A stretch of DNA of 64,000 nt from NCBI RefSeq assembly GCF_003710865.1, contig NZ_RHHO01000033.1, positions 186,001-250,000 of the forward strand. Reading direction: 5' to 3'. Below the pieces are notes generated by a model. That model was not told the DNA's origin. It did not search any database and saw nothing but the letters and a program-made list of their open reading frames with translations. The stretch's first letter is position 1, and the number at the start of each line of letters is the position of its first letter. A program made the translations under genes and the position numbers. Below, piece by piece: positions 53,365 through 62,521 of the stretch. This stretch comes from Brevibacillus borstelensis. GTDB taxonomy: Bacteria > Bacillota > Bacilli > Brevibacillales > Brevibacillaceae.

Positions 53365-54711
53365 ATGAACGCTATCGTAAAAAAAGCCTGGGGATACCGG
53401 CATATCGTCTTGGTCGTGCTATGGCTGCTGTACATTATCAACTACTTTGACCGGCTTGCGGTACTTACCTTTTTGCCCTTCATTCAAAAGGACTTGAATC
53501 TCACACCTGTTGAGCTGGGGCAGCTCGCATCCGTCTTTTTCTTTGCGTATTCGCTGGCACAGGTGACCGCAGGATTTTTGGCGGACAAATTCGGTCCGAA
53601 AAGAATCATGAATATCGCCATCATCGTCTTCACGCTTGTGACCGCACTGACTGGCGCCGTGAAGTCTTTTGGTCAGTTTCTGGCATTGCGGATCGGACTT
53701 GGACTGGGAGAAGGGCATCATTTTGCCCCGGCGTGCCGGACGATCAACAACTGGTTTCCGATTGCGGAGCGCGGGCGTTCCGTCTCCTTTTTTGCCACCT
53801 CCTGGGCTGTCGCTCCCGCTATCGTACCGGTTTTGATCACAAGCATCTCGTTCTACTTTTTTGACGGCTCCTGGCGCCCTGTCTTTTATCTGCTTGCGAT
53901 ACCCGGTCTGATCGGCATATGGGCCTTGTGGTACTTTATCACCAACACGCCAAAGGAGATGCTGGAAAAGGGGAGACTCAGCCAGGAGGAGTACGCCCAT
54001 ATCATGGATGCAAATTCAGCCAGTTCCGTGGAAGAGCAAGCTTCCGCTGAGAAAAAGGCGGATAAAAAAAGCAACCGGATTTTTCTCCAGGATGGATATT
54101 TCTATGTTTACACAGTCTTGTTGTTTTGCCAATGCGCCGTTTATTGGGGCACGACTACCTGGCTCACGACCTTCCTTGTTCAACAGCATGGCCTGAATCT
54201 GAAAGAGATGGGCTTCTTTGCTTCGGCCCCTTATATCGTCGCCTTTTTTGCGATGATGCTGGGGGGCTGGCTGATGGACAAGGTCATGCATCGGATGAAG
54301 CCTGTCGCGCTGATCGCCTACATCGGCTGCATTCCGGTCCTGTACCTTCTGGGGAGCGTAGAAAAGGGACAGACCGGCTTGCTTTTGCTGATGCTGCTGC
54401 TGGCTGGCTTTTTCGTCAACCTGAACTTTGGCACGATCTATGCCTACATCCAAAAACGCTACCCGACCGAGGTGGTCGGCGGAGCGACCGGCCTTGCCAA
54501 CGGCATCGGACAAATGGGCTCATTCGTCTCGCCGCTTGTCGCCGGCTATCTGGTGGTTGTTCAGGCTGACGGGTCGCAGGATTTCAGCCGGGTATTCCTC
54601 TTCTTTTCGCTGACGGCCGCTGTCGCTGCTGTATGCGCTATGATCCTGAAAGAATCCAAGGTGAAAGCGGCAGAGACCGGAGTGAGGAAAGAAGCGGAGC
54701 AGGCGGTTTGA
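53365..54711 (+). CDS. MFS transporter, anion:cation symporter (ACS)-like
   Basis: Membrane carrier of 448 aa with 12 predicted helices. The frame extends 35 codons upstream, but the ATG at 53365 behind AAAGGAAGAGG gives a normal N-terminus. ACS-family features: YIINYFDRLAVL in helix 1, GFLADKFGPKRIM loop, RIGLGLGEGHHFAPACRTIN, and a central cytoplasmic loop around residues 200-235. ACS carriers take up organic anions such as sugar acids or carboxylates. Co-expression with an M20 hydrolase suggests an N-acyl or peptide-like anion, but this is a guess. Confidence 0.88.
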   Translation: MNAIVKKAWGYRHIVLVVLWLLYIINYFDRLAVLTFLPFIQKDLNLTPVELGQLASVFFFAYSLAQVTAGFLADKFGPKRIMNIAIIVFTLVTALTGAVKSFGQFLALRIGLGLGEGHHFAPACRTINNWFPIAERGRSVSFFATSWAVAPAIVPVLITSISFYFFDGSWRPVFYLLAIPGLIGIWALWYFITNTPKEMLEKGRLSQEEYAHIMDANSASSVEEQASAEKKADKKSNRIFLQDGYFYVYTVLLFCQCAVYWGTTTWLTTFLVQQHGLNLKEMGFFASAPYIVAFFAMMLGGWLMDKVMHRMKPVALIAYIGCIPVLYLLGSVEKGQTGLLLLMLLLAGFFVNLNFGTIYAYIQKRYPTEVVGGATGLANGIGQMGSFVSPLVAGYLVVVQADGSQDFSRVFLFFSLTAAVAAVCAMILKESKVKAAETGVRKEAEQAV

Positions 54712-54881
54712 GTGTACAGGCGGCTTGCGGAAGCAGGCAGTTTTGCAGAACAAGCCATAGAACAAGCCATATGGAAGAAACAAATGAACTGGAATAGTAG
54801 ATTTGGCAGTAATAGCGGTTTGAGGCGACAGGAGCGGCTTGCAAGGCTCAGAGAGAAAAAGAACGGAGAGGATGGGAAGCA

Positions 54882-56114
54882 ATGGAAAGAGGGAATGAAA
54901 GAGAGAACACCGTAAGCGGGAGCGGGTTGGAACAGGCATTTTCCTTGATCGACGAAGCGGATGCCGTCGCTTTCTTGCAGCAATTGATTGCGATCAACAG
55001 TGTAAATCCGCCGGGGAACGAAACGGCTGTAGCCGAAGCGATCAGGCGCAGGCTGACAGCCGCCGGCATACAGGCAGAGCTGGATGAAGTTGAACCGCAG
55101 CGGGCCAATCTGCTGGCTGTCTTGAATAAAGCGGATGCATCCCTGTCAAAAAAGGTGCTCGTCCTCAGCGGTCACCTCGATACGGTTCCGACCGGGAGTA
55201 TCGAGTGGGAGCATGAGCCGTTCGGGGGAGTGCGGGTTGGAAACAGACTGTACGGACGAGGCAGCACGGACATGAAGGGCGGCGTCGCGGCCATGGTGCT
55301 TGCGATGGAGTATTTGCATCGTGCCGGAATTCGGCTCGGAGGAACCTTGCGCTTTGCGGGGACAGTGGGAGAAGAGGTCGACTGCCTCGGGGCAAAGGCA
55401 GTTGCAAGTCGGGGGCAGATCGATGATGCGACAGCGATGGTGATCTCCGAGCCGAGTAACAATCAACCGTTCATCGCGCACAAGGGAGCGCTTTGGCTGG
55501 AAGTAGCGACGTACGGCAAGACAGCTCACGGCTCCATGCCTGATCAGGGGGTCAATGCGATCATGGCCATGGCGAGATTCATCCATAAGCTAAACAGCTA
55601 TCGTTTCAGCTATCAGCCTCATCCGCTGCTGGGCGGACCGACGATGAATATCGGAGTGATCCAGGGAGGCGTAAAAACAAATGTCGTGCCAGATCAGTGC
55701 ACCATGATGCTGGATATCCGCACCGTTCCTGGACAAAGCCATCCGGAGATCATCGATGGACTCAACTTGCTCTTGGAACAGGTATGCGAACCGGCCAATG
55801 CCCGTTTCGCCATCCGTGCGGTGAACGATCTGCCGGCAGTGACAACCGCTGCGGAGGATGCGTTTATCAAGCTTTCATTGGATACAGCCAAGCAGTATTT
55901 GGGCCGGGAGTCGACTGTCAGAGGCGTCAATTACTACACCGATGCATCTGTCTACGGACCCCGTCTGGACATTCCGATCCTGATTTACGGCCCCGGAGAA
56001 CCGACGATGGCCCATCAGCCGGACGAATGGATAGAGGTAGACAAATACATGGAGGCGATCCGCTTTTACATGGGACTTGCGGTCGCATACCTGGGCATTT
56101 CCAAAGATCAATAA
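54882..56114 (+). CDS. M20-family ArgE/DapE-like deacylase or peptidase
   Basis: Dizinc hydrolase of 410 aa. Motifs in order: LSGHLDTVPTG (metal ligand), LYGRGSTDMKGG, TVGEEVDCLGA with the catalytic Glu, a dimerisation domain containing GKTAHGSMPDQGVNAI, and a C-terminal GPGEPTMAHQPDEW ligand. ArgE and DapE act on N-acyl amino acids; it probably processes the compound imported by the preceding MFS carrier. The 170 bases before it contain a 67-residue low-quality frame that I do not consider a gene. Confidence 0.87.
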   Translation: MERGNERENTVSGSGLEQAFSLIDEADAVAFLQQLIAINSVNPPGNETAVAEAIRRRLTAAGIQAELDEVEPQRANLLAVLNKADASLSKKVLVLSGHLDTVPTGSIEWEHEPFGGVRVGNRLYGRGSTDMKGGVAAMVLAMEYLHRAGIRLGGTLRFAGTVGEEVDCLGAKAVASRGQIDDATAMVISEPSNNQPFIAHKGALWLEVATYGKTAHGSMPDQGVNAIMAMARFIHKLNSYRFSYQPHPLLGGPTMNIGVIQGGVKTNVVPDQCTMMLDIRTVPGQSHPEIIDGLNLLLEQVCEPANARFAIRAVNDLPAVTTAAEDAFIKLSLDTAKQYLGRESTVRGVNYYTDASVYGPRLDIPILIYGPGEPTMAHQPDEWIEVDKYMEAIRFYMGLAVAYLGISKDQ

Positions 56115-56128
56115 GGCAGGAATGAAAA

Positions 56129-56157
56129 TTGTAAAAATTTATTCTATTCTGTATAAT
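56129..56157 (+). promoter_or_regulatory. Sigma-A promoter of the sigma-54 activator gene
   Basis: TTGTAA (56129-56134), 17-base spacer, TATAAT (56152-56157), starting just after the peptidase stop. It lets the activator be made independently of the operon it controls. Confidence 0.8.
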
Positions 56158-56180
56158 GGTGGGACAGAAGCGATGTGCCT

Positions 56181-56218
56181 CCTCCCGCAACGGTCCGAAG
56201 TGTGATCGTTGGGGGAGG
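56181..56218 (+). promoter_or_regulatory. Leader hairpin, possible attenuator
   Basis: CCTCCCGCAACG (56181-56192) pairs with CGTTGGGGGAGG (56207-56218) with one mismatch, followed by TATTTTG. It is the end of the peptidase message and also the leader of the activator message, so it may terminate read-through or attenuate the activator gene. Confidence 0.6.
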
Positions 56219-56266
56219 TATTTTGTATTCCTGCGCTGTTTCTCGATCCCGGAGAGGAGGGGAAGC

Positions 56267-57955
56267 GTGACGCTGCAGCAAGCATGGAATACCTCTTTTG
56301 CCGCAAGCCCGCAGTCCGCATGGAGAGATGCTGTCCGAGGCATGCAGGAAGATGTGCTGTTTATTCTCGCAGAAGATGGCGCTACTGTATCGGGAGCCGT
56401 TTGGAAAACGAATCCGGGTCGGGTCGTTTCTGTCGGATCGTCTCAGGCCGAGGAGATTGAAGCGCGTGAAGCCGAGTGGAACGTGCACGAGATCTGGGTA
56501 TTTGTCGATTCAGCCGGCACGATTCAGGGATGGATGAAAACAATTGACCTGTATCGCCATTTTTATCAGGTGTATAAGGAAAGGCAGGCGTACTATTCAC
56601 TCGAGCTGGAAACCGTGTTCAACACCAGCTACGATATGTTTTACATCTCGGACGGTCAAGGAATCACGCAGCGCGTAAGTCCATCTGCCGAAAGAATTTA
56701 CGGGTACAAACCGGAAGATTTGGTCGGGAAAAGCATTTATGAGCTGGAGCGGACAGGCGTATTTCGACCGTCTATTACCCGATTGGTGCTGGAGAGGAAG
56801 GAAAAGGTGCAGGTCGTGCAGACGACAGGACTTGGCGGCCGGCTGATGGTCGTCGGTACGCCGATCAAGGACGAGCAGGGAAACATCATCCGCGTCGTCA
56901 ACTTTTGCCGGGACATCTCCGAGGAAAGGCGGCTGCAGGCCGAGTTGGAGGACGCCCGGGAGCTGCTTGAGGGCTACAAGCAGGAATTGCGCAAGCTGAG
57001 TGAAATGACCGCAAAGGAAGCGGGACTGATCTACAAGAGCGAAGCGATGAAACAGGTAATAACGCTTGCCGGAAAAATGGCCGAGGTGGACTCCACCGTG
57101 CTGATTCTGGGCGAATCGGGAGTAGGCAAGGAAGTGGTCGCCTCTTATATTCATCAAAACAGCCACCGGCGGGACAAGCCGTACATCAAGCTCAACTGTT
57201 CGGCGATCCCGGAGCATTTGCTGGAATCGGAGCTGTTTGGCTATGAAAAGGGCGCGTTTACCGGAGCGACAAAAGAAGGAAAGCCCGGCTTGTTTGAACT
57301 GGCCAACGAGGGGACGCTGTTTCTCGACGAGATCGGCGAGCTGCCCCTTTCGCTCCAGGTAAAGCTGCTCCGCGTGCTCCAGGAGCATGAGCTGGTTCGT
57401 ATCGGCGGCACCAAGCCGATCAAGATCGACGTCCGCATCATCGCCGCCACCAATCGCAATTTGCAGGAAGAAACGCGGCAGGGGCGCTTTCGCGAGGATT
57501 TGTACTACCGCCTGAATGTCGTTCCGGTCCATATTCCCCCTTTGCGGGAGCGTACCGACGATATCCTTCCACTGGTCATCTTTTTTCGGGACCGCTTTAC
57601 CAAGAAGTACAAAAAAGAGAAAACCTTCTCGCAGGAAGTGCTGGATTGCCTGCATCTATACCGTTGGCCAGGCAATGTGCGGGAGCTTCAGAACATCGTG
57701 GAGCGTCTGATCGTCATCACTGATCAGGATGTGATCGAAGCGCATCATCTGCCGGAGATGCTTCACTACGTCCAGCCTTCTGCGACAAAGGTAAGCGTAA
57801 CAGATATTCTTCCGTTGAAATCGGCTGTAGAGCTCCTGGAAAGACAGCTTCTGGGGATGGCGAAAGAGAAGTACGGCACGACGACCAAAATGGCAGAGGC
57901 GTTAGGAGTCGATCAATCGACCATCAGCCGGAAGCTCGGAAGATGGAAGCTTTGA
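56267..57955 (+). CDS. Sigma-54-dependent transcriptional activator (PAS, AAA+, Fis-type HTH)
   Basis: Activator of 562 aa. The frame is open from 56156, but the GTG at 56267, 6 bases after GGAGAGGAGGGG, is the better start. An N-terminal sensor of about 110 residues is followed by a PAS domain (about 113-235; TSYDMFYISDGQGITQRVSP). The AAA+ module (about 265-495) has Walker A GESGVGKE, the sigma-54-contacting GAFTGA, Walker B TLFLDEIGEL and an arginine-finger region. The C-terminal HTH is MAEALGVDQSTISRKLGRWK. It is the obvious partner of the -24/-12 promoter at 53218. Confidence 0.93.
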   Translation: MTLQQAWNTSFAASPQSAWRDAVRGMQEDVLFILAEDGATVSGAVWKTNPGRVVSVGSSQAEEIEAREAEWNVHEIWVFVDSAGTIQGWMKTIDLYRHFYQVYKERQAYYSLELETVFNTSYDMFYISDGQGITQRVSPSAERIYGYKPEDLVGKSIYELERTGVFRPSITRLVLERKEKVQVVQTTGLGGRLMVVGTPIKDEQGNIIRVVNFCRDISEERRLQAELEDARELLEGYKQELRKLSEMTAKEAGLIYKSEAMKQVITLAGKMAEVDSTVLILGESGVGKEVVASYIHQNSHRRDKPYIKLNCSAIPEHLLESELFGYEKGAFTGATKEGKPGLFELANEGTLFLDEIGELPLSLQVKLLRVLQEHELVRIGGTKPIKIDVRIIAATNRNLQEETRQGRFREDLYYRLNVVPVHIPPLRERTDDILPLVIFFRDRFTKKYKKEKTFSQEVLDCLHLYRWPGNVRELQNIVERLIVITDQDVIEAHHLPEMLHYVQPSATKVSVTDILPLKSAVELLERQLLGMAKEKYGTTTKMAEALGVDQSTISRKLGRWKL

Positions 57956-58117
57956 AATGAAAATCGAACCTTTAGATGGAGGGCCGTGGACTCAATGCAC
58001 CGGCTTTTCTGCTCCGTAGCCAGCATAAGATGGCTGAAGAAAAGGATAGAAGGAAATTCCGGAAAGTAAAGAGAAGTTAAAAATTTGGAACACCGCAGTA
58101 GAGAGAGGAGAAACGAA

Positions 58118-59017
58118 ATGACAGCACATACGGCAGGAAAGATGATCGGGTTTGTGGGTATCGGGGTGATGGGCAAAAGCATGGCCGCCCATCTCATGAA
58201 AGCAGGGTATGAGGTGCTCGTGTACAACCGCACCAAGCAAAAAGCGGAGGAGCTGTTGGCGCAGGGAGCCGTATGGAAGGATCAGATTTCGGAGCTGGCT
58301 GCCGAAGCGGATGTCATTATCACGATGGTAGGATACCCCAAAGACGTAGAGGAAGTCTATCTCGGAGAAAAAGGAATTGTCGCCCATGCAAAGCCGGGCA
58401 GCTACCTGATCGATATGACCACCTCCAAGCCGTCTCTGGCGCAAAAAATCTATGAAGAAGCCAAAAAACGCTCTCTGCATTCCCTGGATGCGCCTGTATC
58501 CGGCGGAGACGTGGGGGCCAGAGAGGCCCGCCTCACGATCATGGTAGGCGGTGACTCGGAAGCGTTTGCGGCGATGGAACCGATTTTCAAACTGATGGGA
58601 ACCAACGTCATCCTGCAAGGGGGCCCCGGAGCCGGTCAGCACACGAAGATGTCCAACCAGATCGCGATCGCTTCCAATATGATCGGGGTCTGCGAGGCCA
58701 TCGCGTACGCCAAAAAAGCAGGGCTCGATCCGGTAAACGTATTGAAGAGCATCGAGGCGGGAGCGGCAGGAAGCTGGTCTTTGAGCAATCTGGCTCCACG
58801 CATGATCGCAGGCAACTTTGCCCCCGGATTTTATATCAAGCATATCATCAAAGATATTTCGATTGCGCTGGAAGCGGCAAAAGAGATGGGGCTTGCGACG
58901 CCCGGCTTGGAGCTGTCCCTCTCGCTGTACCAAGAGCTCGCGGAACAAGGTTTGGAAGACAACGGCACCCAGGCGCTGATCAAATGGTACGACAAGCATT
59001 TTGGTGAGAATGGGTAA
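58118..59017 (+). CDS. NAD(P)-dependent 3-hydroxyisobutyrate dehydrogenase-like reductase
   Basis: Beta-hydroxyacid dehydrogenase of 299 aa. Rossmann motif FVGIGVMGKSMAAHL at the N-terminus, NRT after strand 2, the substrate motif DAPVSGGDVGAREARLTIMV, and the catalytic Lys in GAGQHTKMSNQ. The frame begins at 58085, but the ATG at 58118 has a GAGAGGAG site. It oxidises or reduces a small beta-hydroxy acid (3-hydroxyisobutyrate, tartronate semialdehyde or similar). Separated by 162 bases from the activator gene and followed by a terminator, so probably its own unit. Confidence 0.88.
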   Translation: MTAHTAGKMIGFVGIGVMGKSMAAHLMKAGYEVLVYNRTKQKAEELLAQGAVWKDQISELAAEADVIITMVGYPKDVEEVYLGEKGIVAHAKPGSYLIDMTTSKPSLAQKIYEEAKKRSLHSLDAPVSGGDVGAREARLTIMVGGDSEAFAAMEPIFKLMGTNVILQGGPGAGQHTKMSNQIAIASNMIGVCEAIAYAKKAGLDPVNVLKSIEAGAAGSWSLSNLAPRMIAGNFAPGFYIKHIIKDISIALEAAKEMGLATPGLELSLSLYQELAEQGLEDNGTQALIKWYDKHFGENG

Positions 59018-59044
59018 GTCTCGCTGTGAATAAATAGACAAATG

Positions 59045-59088
59045 AAAGAGGGTCCGAGTCGTGCAGATGAAGGGCTCTTTTTCTTTTG
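59045..59088 (+). terminator. Terminator after the dehydrogenase gene
   Basis: AAAGAG (59045-59050) pairs with CTCTTT (59075-59080), with possible inner pairing GAGTC/GGCTC, followed by a T-rich tail. Confidence 0.65.
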
Positions 59089-59231
59089 GTACGACACTTT
59101 TTGCACAAGGCAGAGTAAAGGCGGGGGTAACGGTGAAGCAACAAACATTCCTTCCGCACGTGCAACATTTTTCCTCCGCCAGCGTCAAAGATAGACCAAC
59201 ATTTTGCTGACACGTCAGGAGGAAAACAGAT

Positions 59232-62129
59232 GTGAAAAAACGCATTGTTGCACTTTGCGCGGCTGCTGCACTTAGCTGGAATGCATGGGCTGTTCCGGGG
59301 CAAGCAGCCAGCTTCGCTTCCATTCAGCCTTACATCACCGACTATAAAATCGGATTTACAAACGGACAAGCGCTGGTCACCAAGGCCGTCTATGACGAGT
59401 TTTCCAAAGTCGGCTTCTATTACACCGTAGTGAAAAACGGGAAGAAGGGAATCCTCGATGCCCGTACCGGAAAGGAGCTGACTCCGCCAATCTGGGACGA
59501 TGTGGAGATTCCTGAACAAAAGCAGATTGCAGTGGTTCGCAATGGCGGATGGTTTCAATACATCGATCTAGCCAAAAAAAGCGTCTCGAAAAGCAAGTAC
59601 GCGGGAGCACATACCTTCTTTTTGTCTCAGGCCTATCCGAGCGTTATTTTGATGCAGGGCCAGACCTCGATGCTGCTCGATCCATCCGGCCGGACCCTGA
59701 TTGCTCCGTTCGCGGGAAAAATCGAGTTTGCCGATTTGGCCAAGCCGGGAAAGAACGGCGAGGAAGAGACGACACGGTACCTGGTCACCACGACGGCGAA
59801 ACAGCTTACGGTCTATGATCCAGTAACGGTTAAGCCGATGTTTTCCCTGCCCAAGGCGACCTTGGCTCCGAGCGGCGGGAATCGAATGCCCTATTTCAAA
59901 GTGATCGTCGGCGGCAAATACGGTCTTGTCGATGTAAACGGGAAGTACGTCCTGCAGCCGCAATACACAAGCGTCCAAATGATGGGCAGCAGTGGTTTTT
60001 TTCGCGTGCAAAACCAAAAAGGAAGCGGCTTGTGGAAGGATGGCCGGATGCTTGCCGAGCCGCAGTACGCCGAGGTCAGAGTCGAGCATGACATGGCAGA
60101 CGGTTATGTAGTGCTGCAGGGCGATCTGGAGACGTACCACTCCATTTCATCCGGTACCTCCTTTTCATTGAAGAAAGGGGCCAAATATTTGCATGACGGC
60201 TACGTTTTGGGGCAGGACCCGACAACCTCCCGTTACGGAGTGAAACGGATCAGCGGTGAAACGGTAGTGCCGTTTGAGTATCCGCGCCTGGAAGGGGTAC
60301 CGGCGATGTGGCTCTTGGTTCGCTCCGATGGCAAAAAGGGCATCCTGCGCGCAGCGTGGGGAAAACCGGTAAAAGAGCCGGATGCCTGGTTTGATGCGGT
60401 GACGACGCTCGGGGGATACGACCTCGTCAGTGTTACGGACGGGAGCAAGACCGGACTCTATTCGCAGCAAAAAGGGCTTCTCGTCCCGCCGCAGTCGGGC
60501 ACAATCGTCCGCTATGACTCAAAATTCGGGCGCGTGCTGGTCCAGGGACCGGACGGATCGACGCGCGAATACCGGCCAGACGGCACTTCGCAAGACACGG
60601 CTGAGCCCAAACCGCAGCGGCTGACGGATGCCCTTTCCTTTATTTATAAGCCAGGAGAAGGAGTCTTTCTCGTGGACACAGCTAGCGGCAAGCCGATCAG
60701 CAGTCACGCTTACCAGGGGGCCAATGTGGCTGCAGGCGGAAAACTCGTCGTGGCCTTCAGTGCCGGAGAAGCCGACCTGTACACGGCGGAGGGGACACTG
60801 CTGACAGCGGATGTCAAGCTTCCGGCAACCCATTCTCCACAGGAAGGGACGACAGTAACGCTCTTTCCGTCGGGAGAAAGCATGTATGCAGCCGGGATGA
60901 AAAAAGGGACACAGCAGCAAGCGTTCATCCGCGTAGCGGGCGGGGCAATAGAAGCGCTGACAGATTTTGTGTATCGCAGCGTTTCGATTCAGCCATGGGG
61001 GGATCGGCAACTGATCGCGCTGCAAAGGGCTGATGGCAGCTTTGATCTTGAGGTATTGGCGAGCGGACAGATTGCAGCCAGGCTGGAGCAAGTGCAAAAC
61101 TATCGGCTGGAAGAATCGCAGTCCGGACTGTTTGTCCAGAAATCGGGCGGATGGGACGTCTACTCGGCCGATTTGAAGCAGATGACGAGTGGAAGCTACG
61201 GCCGGCTTGAGGTTTTGTCCACGTACAGCGGTGCGAAACTCGTCACGTATCGGGACAAGAAAACGGGACTTCTCGGCGTGCTAAGCAAAGACTGGCGGAC
61301 AGCCGCTCCTCCGGCGTATGAATCGATCAAGCCGATGGATCAGGTGTTTCCGATGCTTGGCGTGGAACAGCTTCCGGCACCATTTGTCTTTACGACCAAG
61401 GACAAGTTTGGCTATCTGGACGCGAACGGCGCCGAGCTGTTTCGCGCCGCTCTTTTGACCAAACGGCCGACAGTCACGTATCAAAACGTAACCGCCCAGC
61501 CATTTCCTGCCTACCAGCAGCTGCTTCAGAGCGATCCGCTGAAGCTGGTCGATTTCGGCAAGCCGTACAAGTGGGATCGCGAACTCAGCGGAGAGGCGAA
61601 CTTCTTTGCCAATCTGGCCTTGTATTTCGACCTTCCGACCGGTTCCGGGAAGCGGGAAGTGCTGGCTTTCCTGACCGGAAAAGGAATTCTGCAGCCAGAT
61701 CCCGCCCGTACGGATTTTGCGGGAACCGACTTTTACGCACTGATGCATAATGTCGTCCAGGGAACGAGCGGCAAGTCGCTGACCGAGCAGCAGTTGGTAG
61801 ATTGGGCGACCAAACGCGGGCTTGTGCGTGAGCGGGGCGGCCATTACCAGGGAGACATCTATGCGGATTATCACCAGTTGTTTTTCCAAGAGCTGCTCAA
61901 AGCCCAGGCCGGAAAAGGCAGCTACAAAGCAAAGCCTCTGGCCCTTTCAGCCCTCGATGAATCCCAGCGAAGCATGCTGAGCACGCGGATCATCGTAAAC
62001 GGCAGGGCATTCGAACAGCTCCCCGTCCCGCTGCCGAGTGTCGAACTGGACCGCCATCTGAACACATTGATCCAGCAGTACAACAAGCATGCGGCTTCCC
62101 TGCTGCAAGCAGCGGTAAAGCAATTATAG
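59232..62129 (+). CDS. Secreted WG-repeat-like protein of unknown function
   Basis: Protein of 965 aa starting at GTG behind AGGAGG. A clear signal peptide (about 1-26; MKKRIVALCAAAALSW, cut near AVPGQAAS) directs export; no anchor is seen. About residues 50-700 consist of degenerate 40-60 residue repeats of the WG/KWG type, shown by recurring phrases such as GKYGLVDVNGKYVL, NGKKGILDARTGKEL and DKFGYLDANG, each a short beta-hairpin unit. The last 200 residues are helical and unlike the repeats (FYALMHNVVQG, then ADYHQLFFQELLKAQAG). Likely extracellular or cell-wall associated; role unknown. Confidence 0.82.
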   Translation: MKKRIVALCAAAALSWNAWAVPGQAASFASIQPYITDYKIGFTNGQALVTKAVYDEFSKVGFYYTVVKNGKKGILDARTGKELTPPIWDDVEIPEQKQIAVVRNGGWFQYIDLAKKSVSKSKYAGAHTFFLSQAYPSVILMQGQTSMLLDPSGRTLIAPFAGKIEFADLAKPGKNGEEETTRYLVTTTAKQLTVYDPVTVKPMFSLPKATLAPSGGNRMPYFKVIVGGKYGLVDVNGKYVLQPQYTSVQMMGSSGFFRVQNQKGSGLWKDGRMLAEPQYAEVRVEHDMADGYVVLQGDLETYHSISSGTSFSLKKGAKYLHDGYVLGQDPTTSRYGVKRISGETVVPFEYPRLEGVPAMWLLVRSDGKKGILRAAWGKPVKEPDAWFDAVTTLGGYDLVSVTDGSKTGLYSQQKGLLVPPQSGTIVRYDSKFGRVLVQGPDGSTREYRPDGTSQDTAEPKPQRLTDALSFIYKPGEGVFLVDTASGKPISSHAYQGANVAAGGKLVVAFSAGEADLYTAEGTLLTADVKLPATHSPQEGTTVTLFPSGESMYAAGMKKGTQQQAFIRVAGGAIEALTDFVYRSVSIQPWGDRQLIALQRADGSFDLEVLASGQIAARLEQVQNYRLEESQSGLFVQKSGGWDVYSADLKQMTSGSYGRLEVLSTYSGAKLVTYRDKKTGLLGVLSKDWRTAAPPAYESIKPMDQVFPMLGVEQLPAPFVFTTKDKFGYLDANGAELFRAALLTKRPTVTYQNVTAQPFPAYQQLLQSDPLKLVDFGKPYKWDRELSGEANFFANLALYFDLPTGSGKREVLAFLTGKGILQPDPARTDFAGTDFYALMHNVVQGTSGKSLTEQQLVDWATKRGLVRERGGHYQGDIYADYHQLFFQELLKAQAGKGSYKAKPLALSALDESQRSMLSTRIIVNGRAFEQLPVPLPSVELDRHLNTLIQQYNKHAASLLQAAVKQL

Positions 62130-62135
62130 AAAGCA

Positions 62136-62179
62136 AAAGTCCGTCTTGTGCATGTGAGCATAGGACGGACTTTCTTTTA
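62136..62179 (+). terminator. Terminator of the WG-repeat gene
   Basis: AAAGTCCGTC (62136-62145) and GACGGACTTT (62164-62173) form a perfect 10-bp stem, followed by TCTTTT. Confidence 0.92.
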
Positions 62180-62301
62180 GATCCGGACAGTCAATTCCCA
62201 GAGCACCGTACCCTGAGCATTTTTCTCCCTGTTTCAATCTCCTTCATCAAAGCCAGCCTTTTCTCCCAAGACCTTCAATTTCGAAAGTTGAAAAAAGAAA
62301 G

Positions 62302-62330
62302 TTGACGATGCTATACCCGACTGTTACTAT
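62302..62330 (+). promoter_or_regulatory. Sigma-A-like promoter before the asparaginase gene
   Basis: TTGACG (62302-62307), 17-base spacer, TACTAT (62325-62330). It implies a leader of about 180 bases before the asparaginase ATG. Confidence 0.5.
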
Positions 62331-62359
62331 CAAATTAATAACATGGTTGGAGAAATTAA

Positions 62360-62461
62360 ATGAGGAAATATGGTTCTTTGACGTTTTCTATTCCATCTTT
62401 CCACATTGCCTCCACTAGTTTTTTCAGGTTAACCCATTATTTAATACCATCAGTGGATTAA
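62360..62461 (+). other. Possible leader ORF (33 aa) in the asparaginase 5' region
   Basis: An ATG lies 7 bases after GGAG and begins MRKYGSLTFSIPSFHIASTS, ending at a TAA. Composition is not distinctive and there is no run of one amino acid that would suggest attenuation. The rest of the 342-base gap holds a TCCACT/AGTGGA inverted repeat (about 62411-62457) but no recognised riboswitch. Confidence 0.2.
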
Positions 62462-62521
62462 TTCTGTACTGTTGGTCCTTCCTTTCCACACATACCATTA
62501 AGACAGAGTTGGTGATTAGAA

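Noticed and set aside
54712..54915. 67-codon frame after the MFS gene
   Set aside because: Begins directly at the MFS stop with no ribosome binding site, overlaps the start of the M20 gene and is a low-complexity charged sequence.
58000..58117. Possible second sigma-54 promoter before the dehydrogenase gene
   Set aside because: GG and GC doublets near TTTGGAACACCGC and GTGGACTCAATGC are 6 and 7 bases apart instead of 10.
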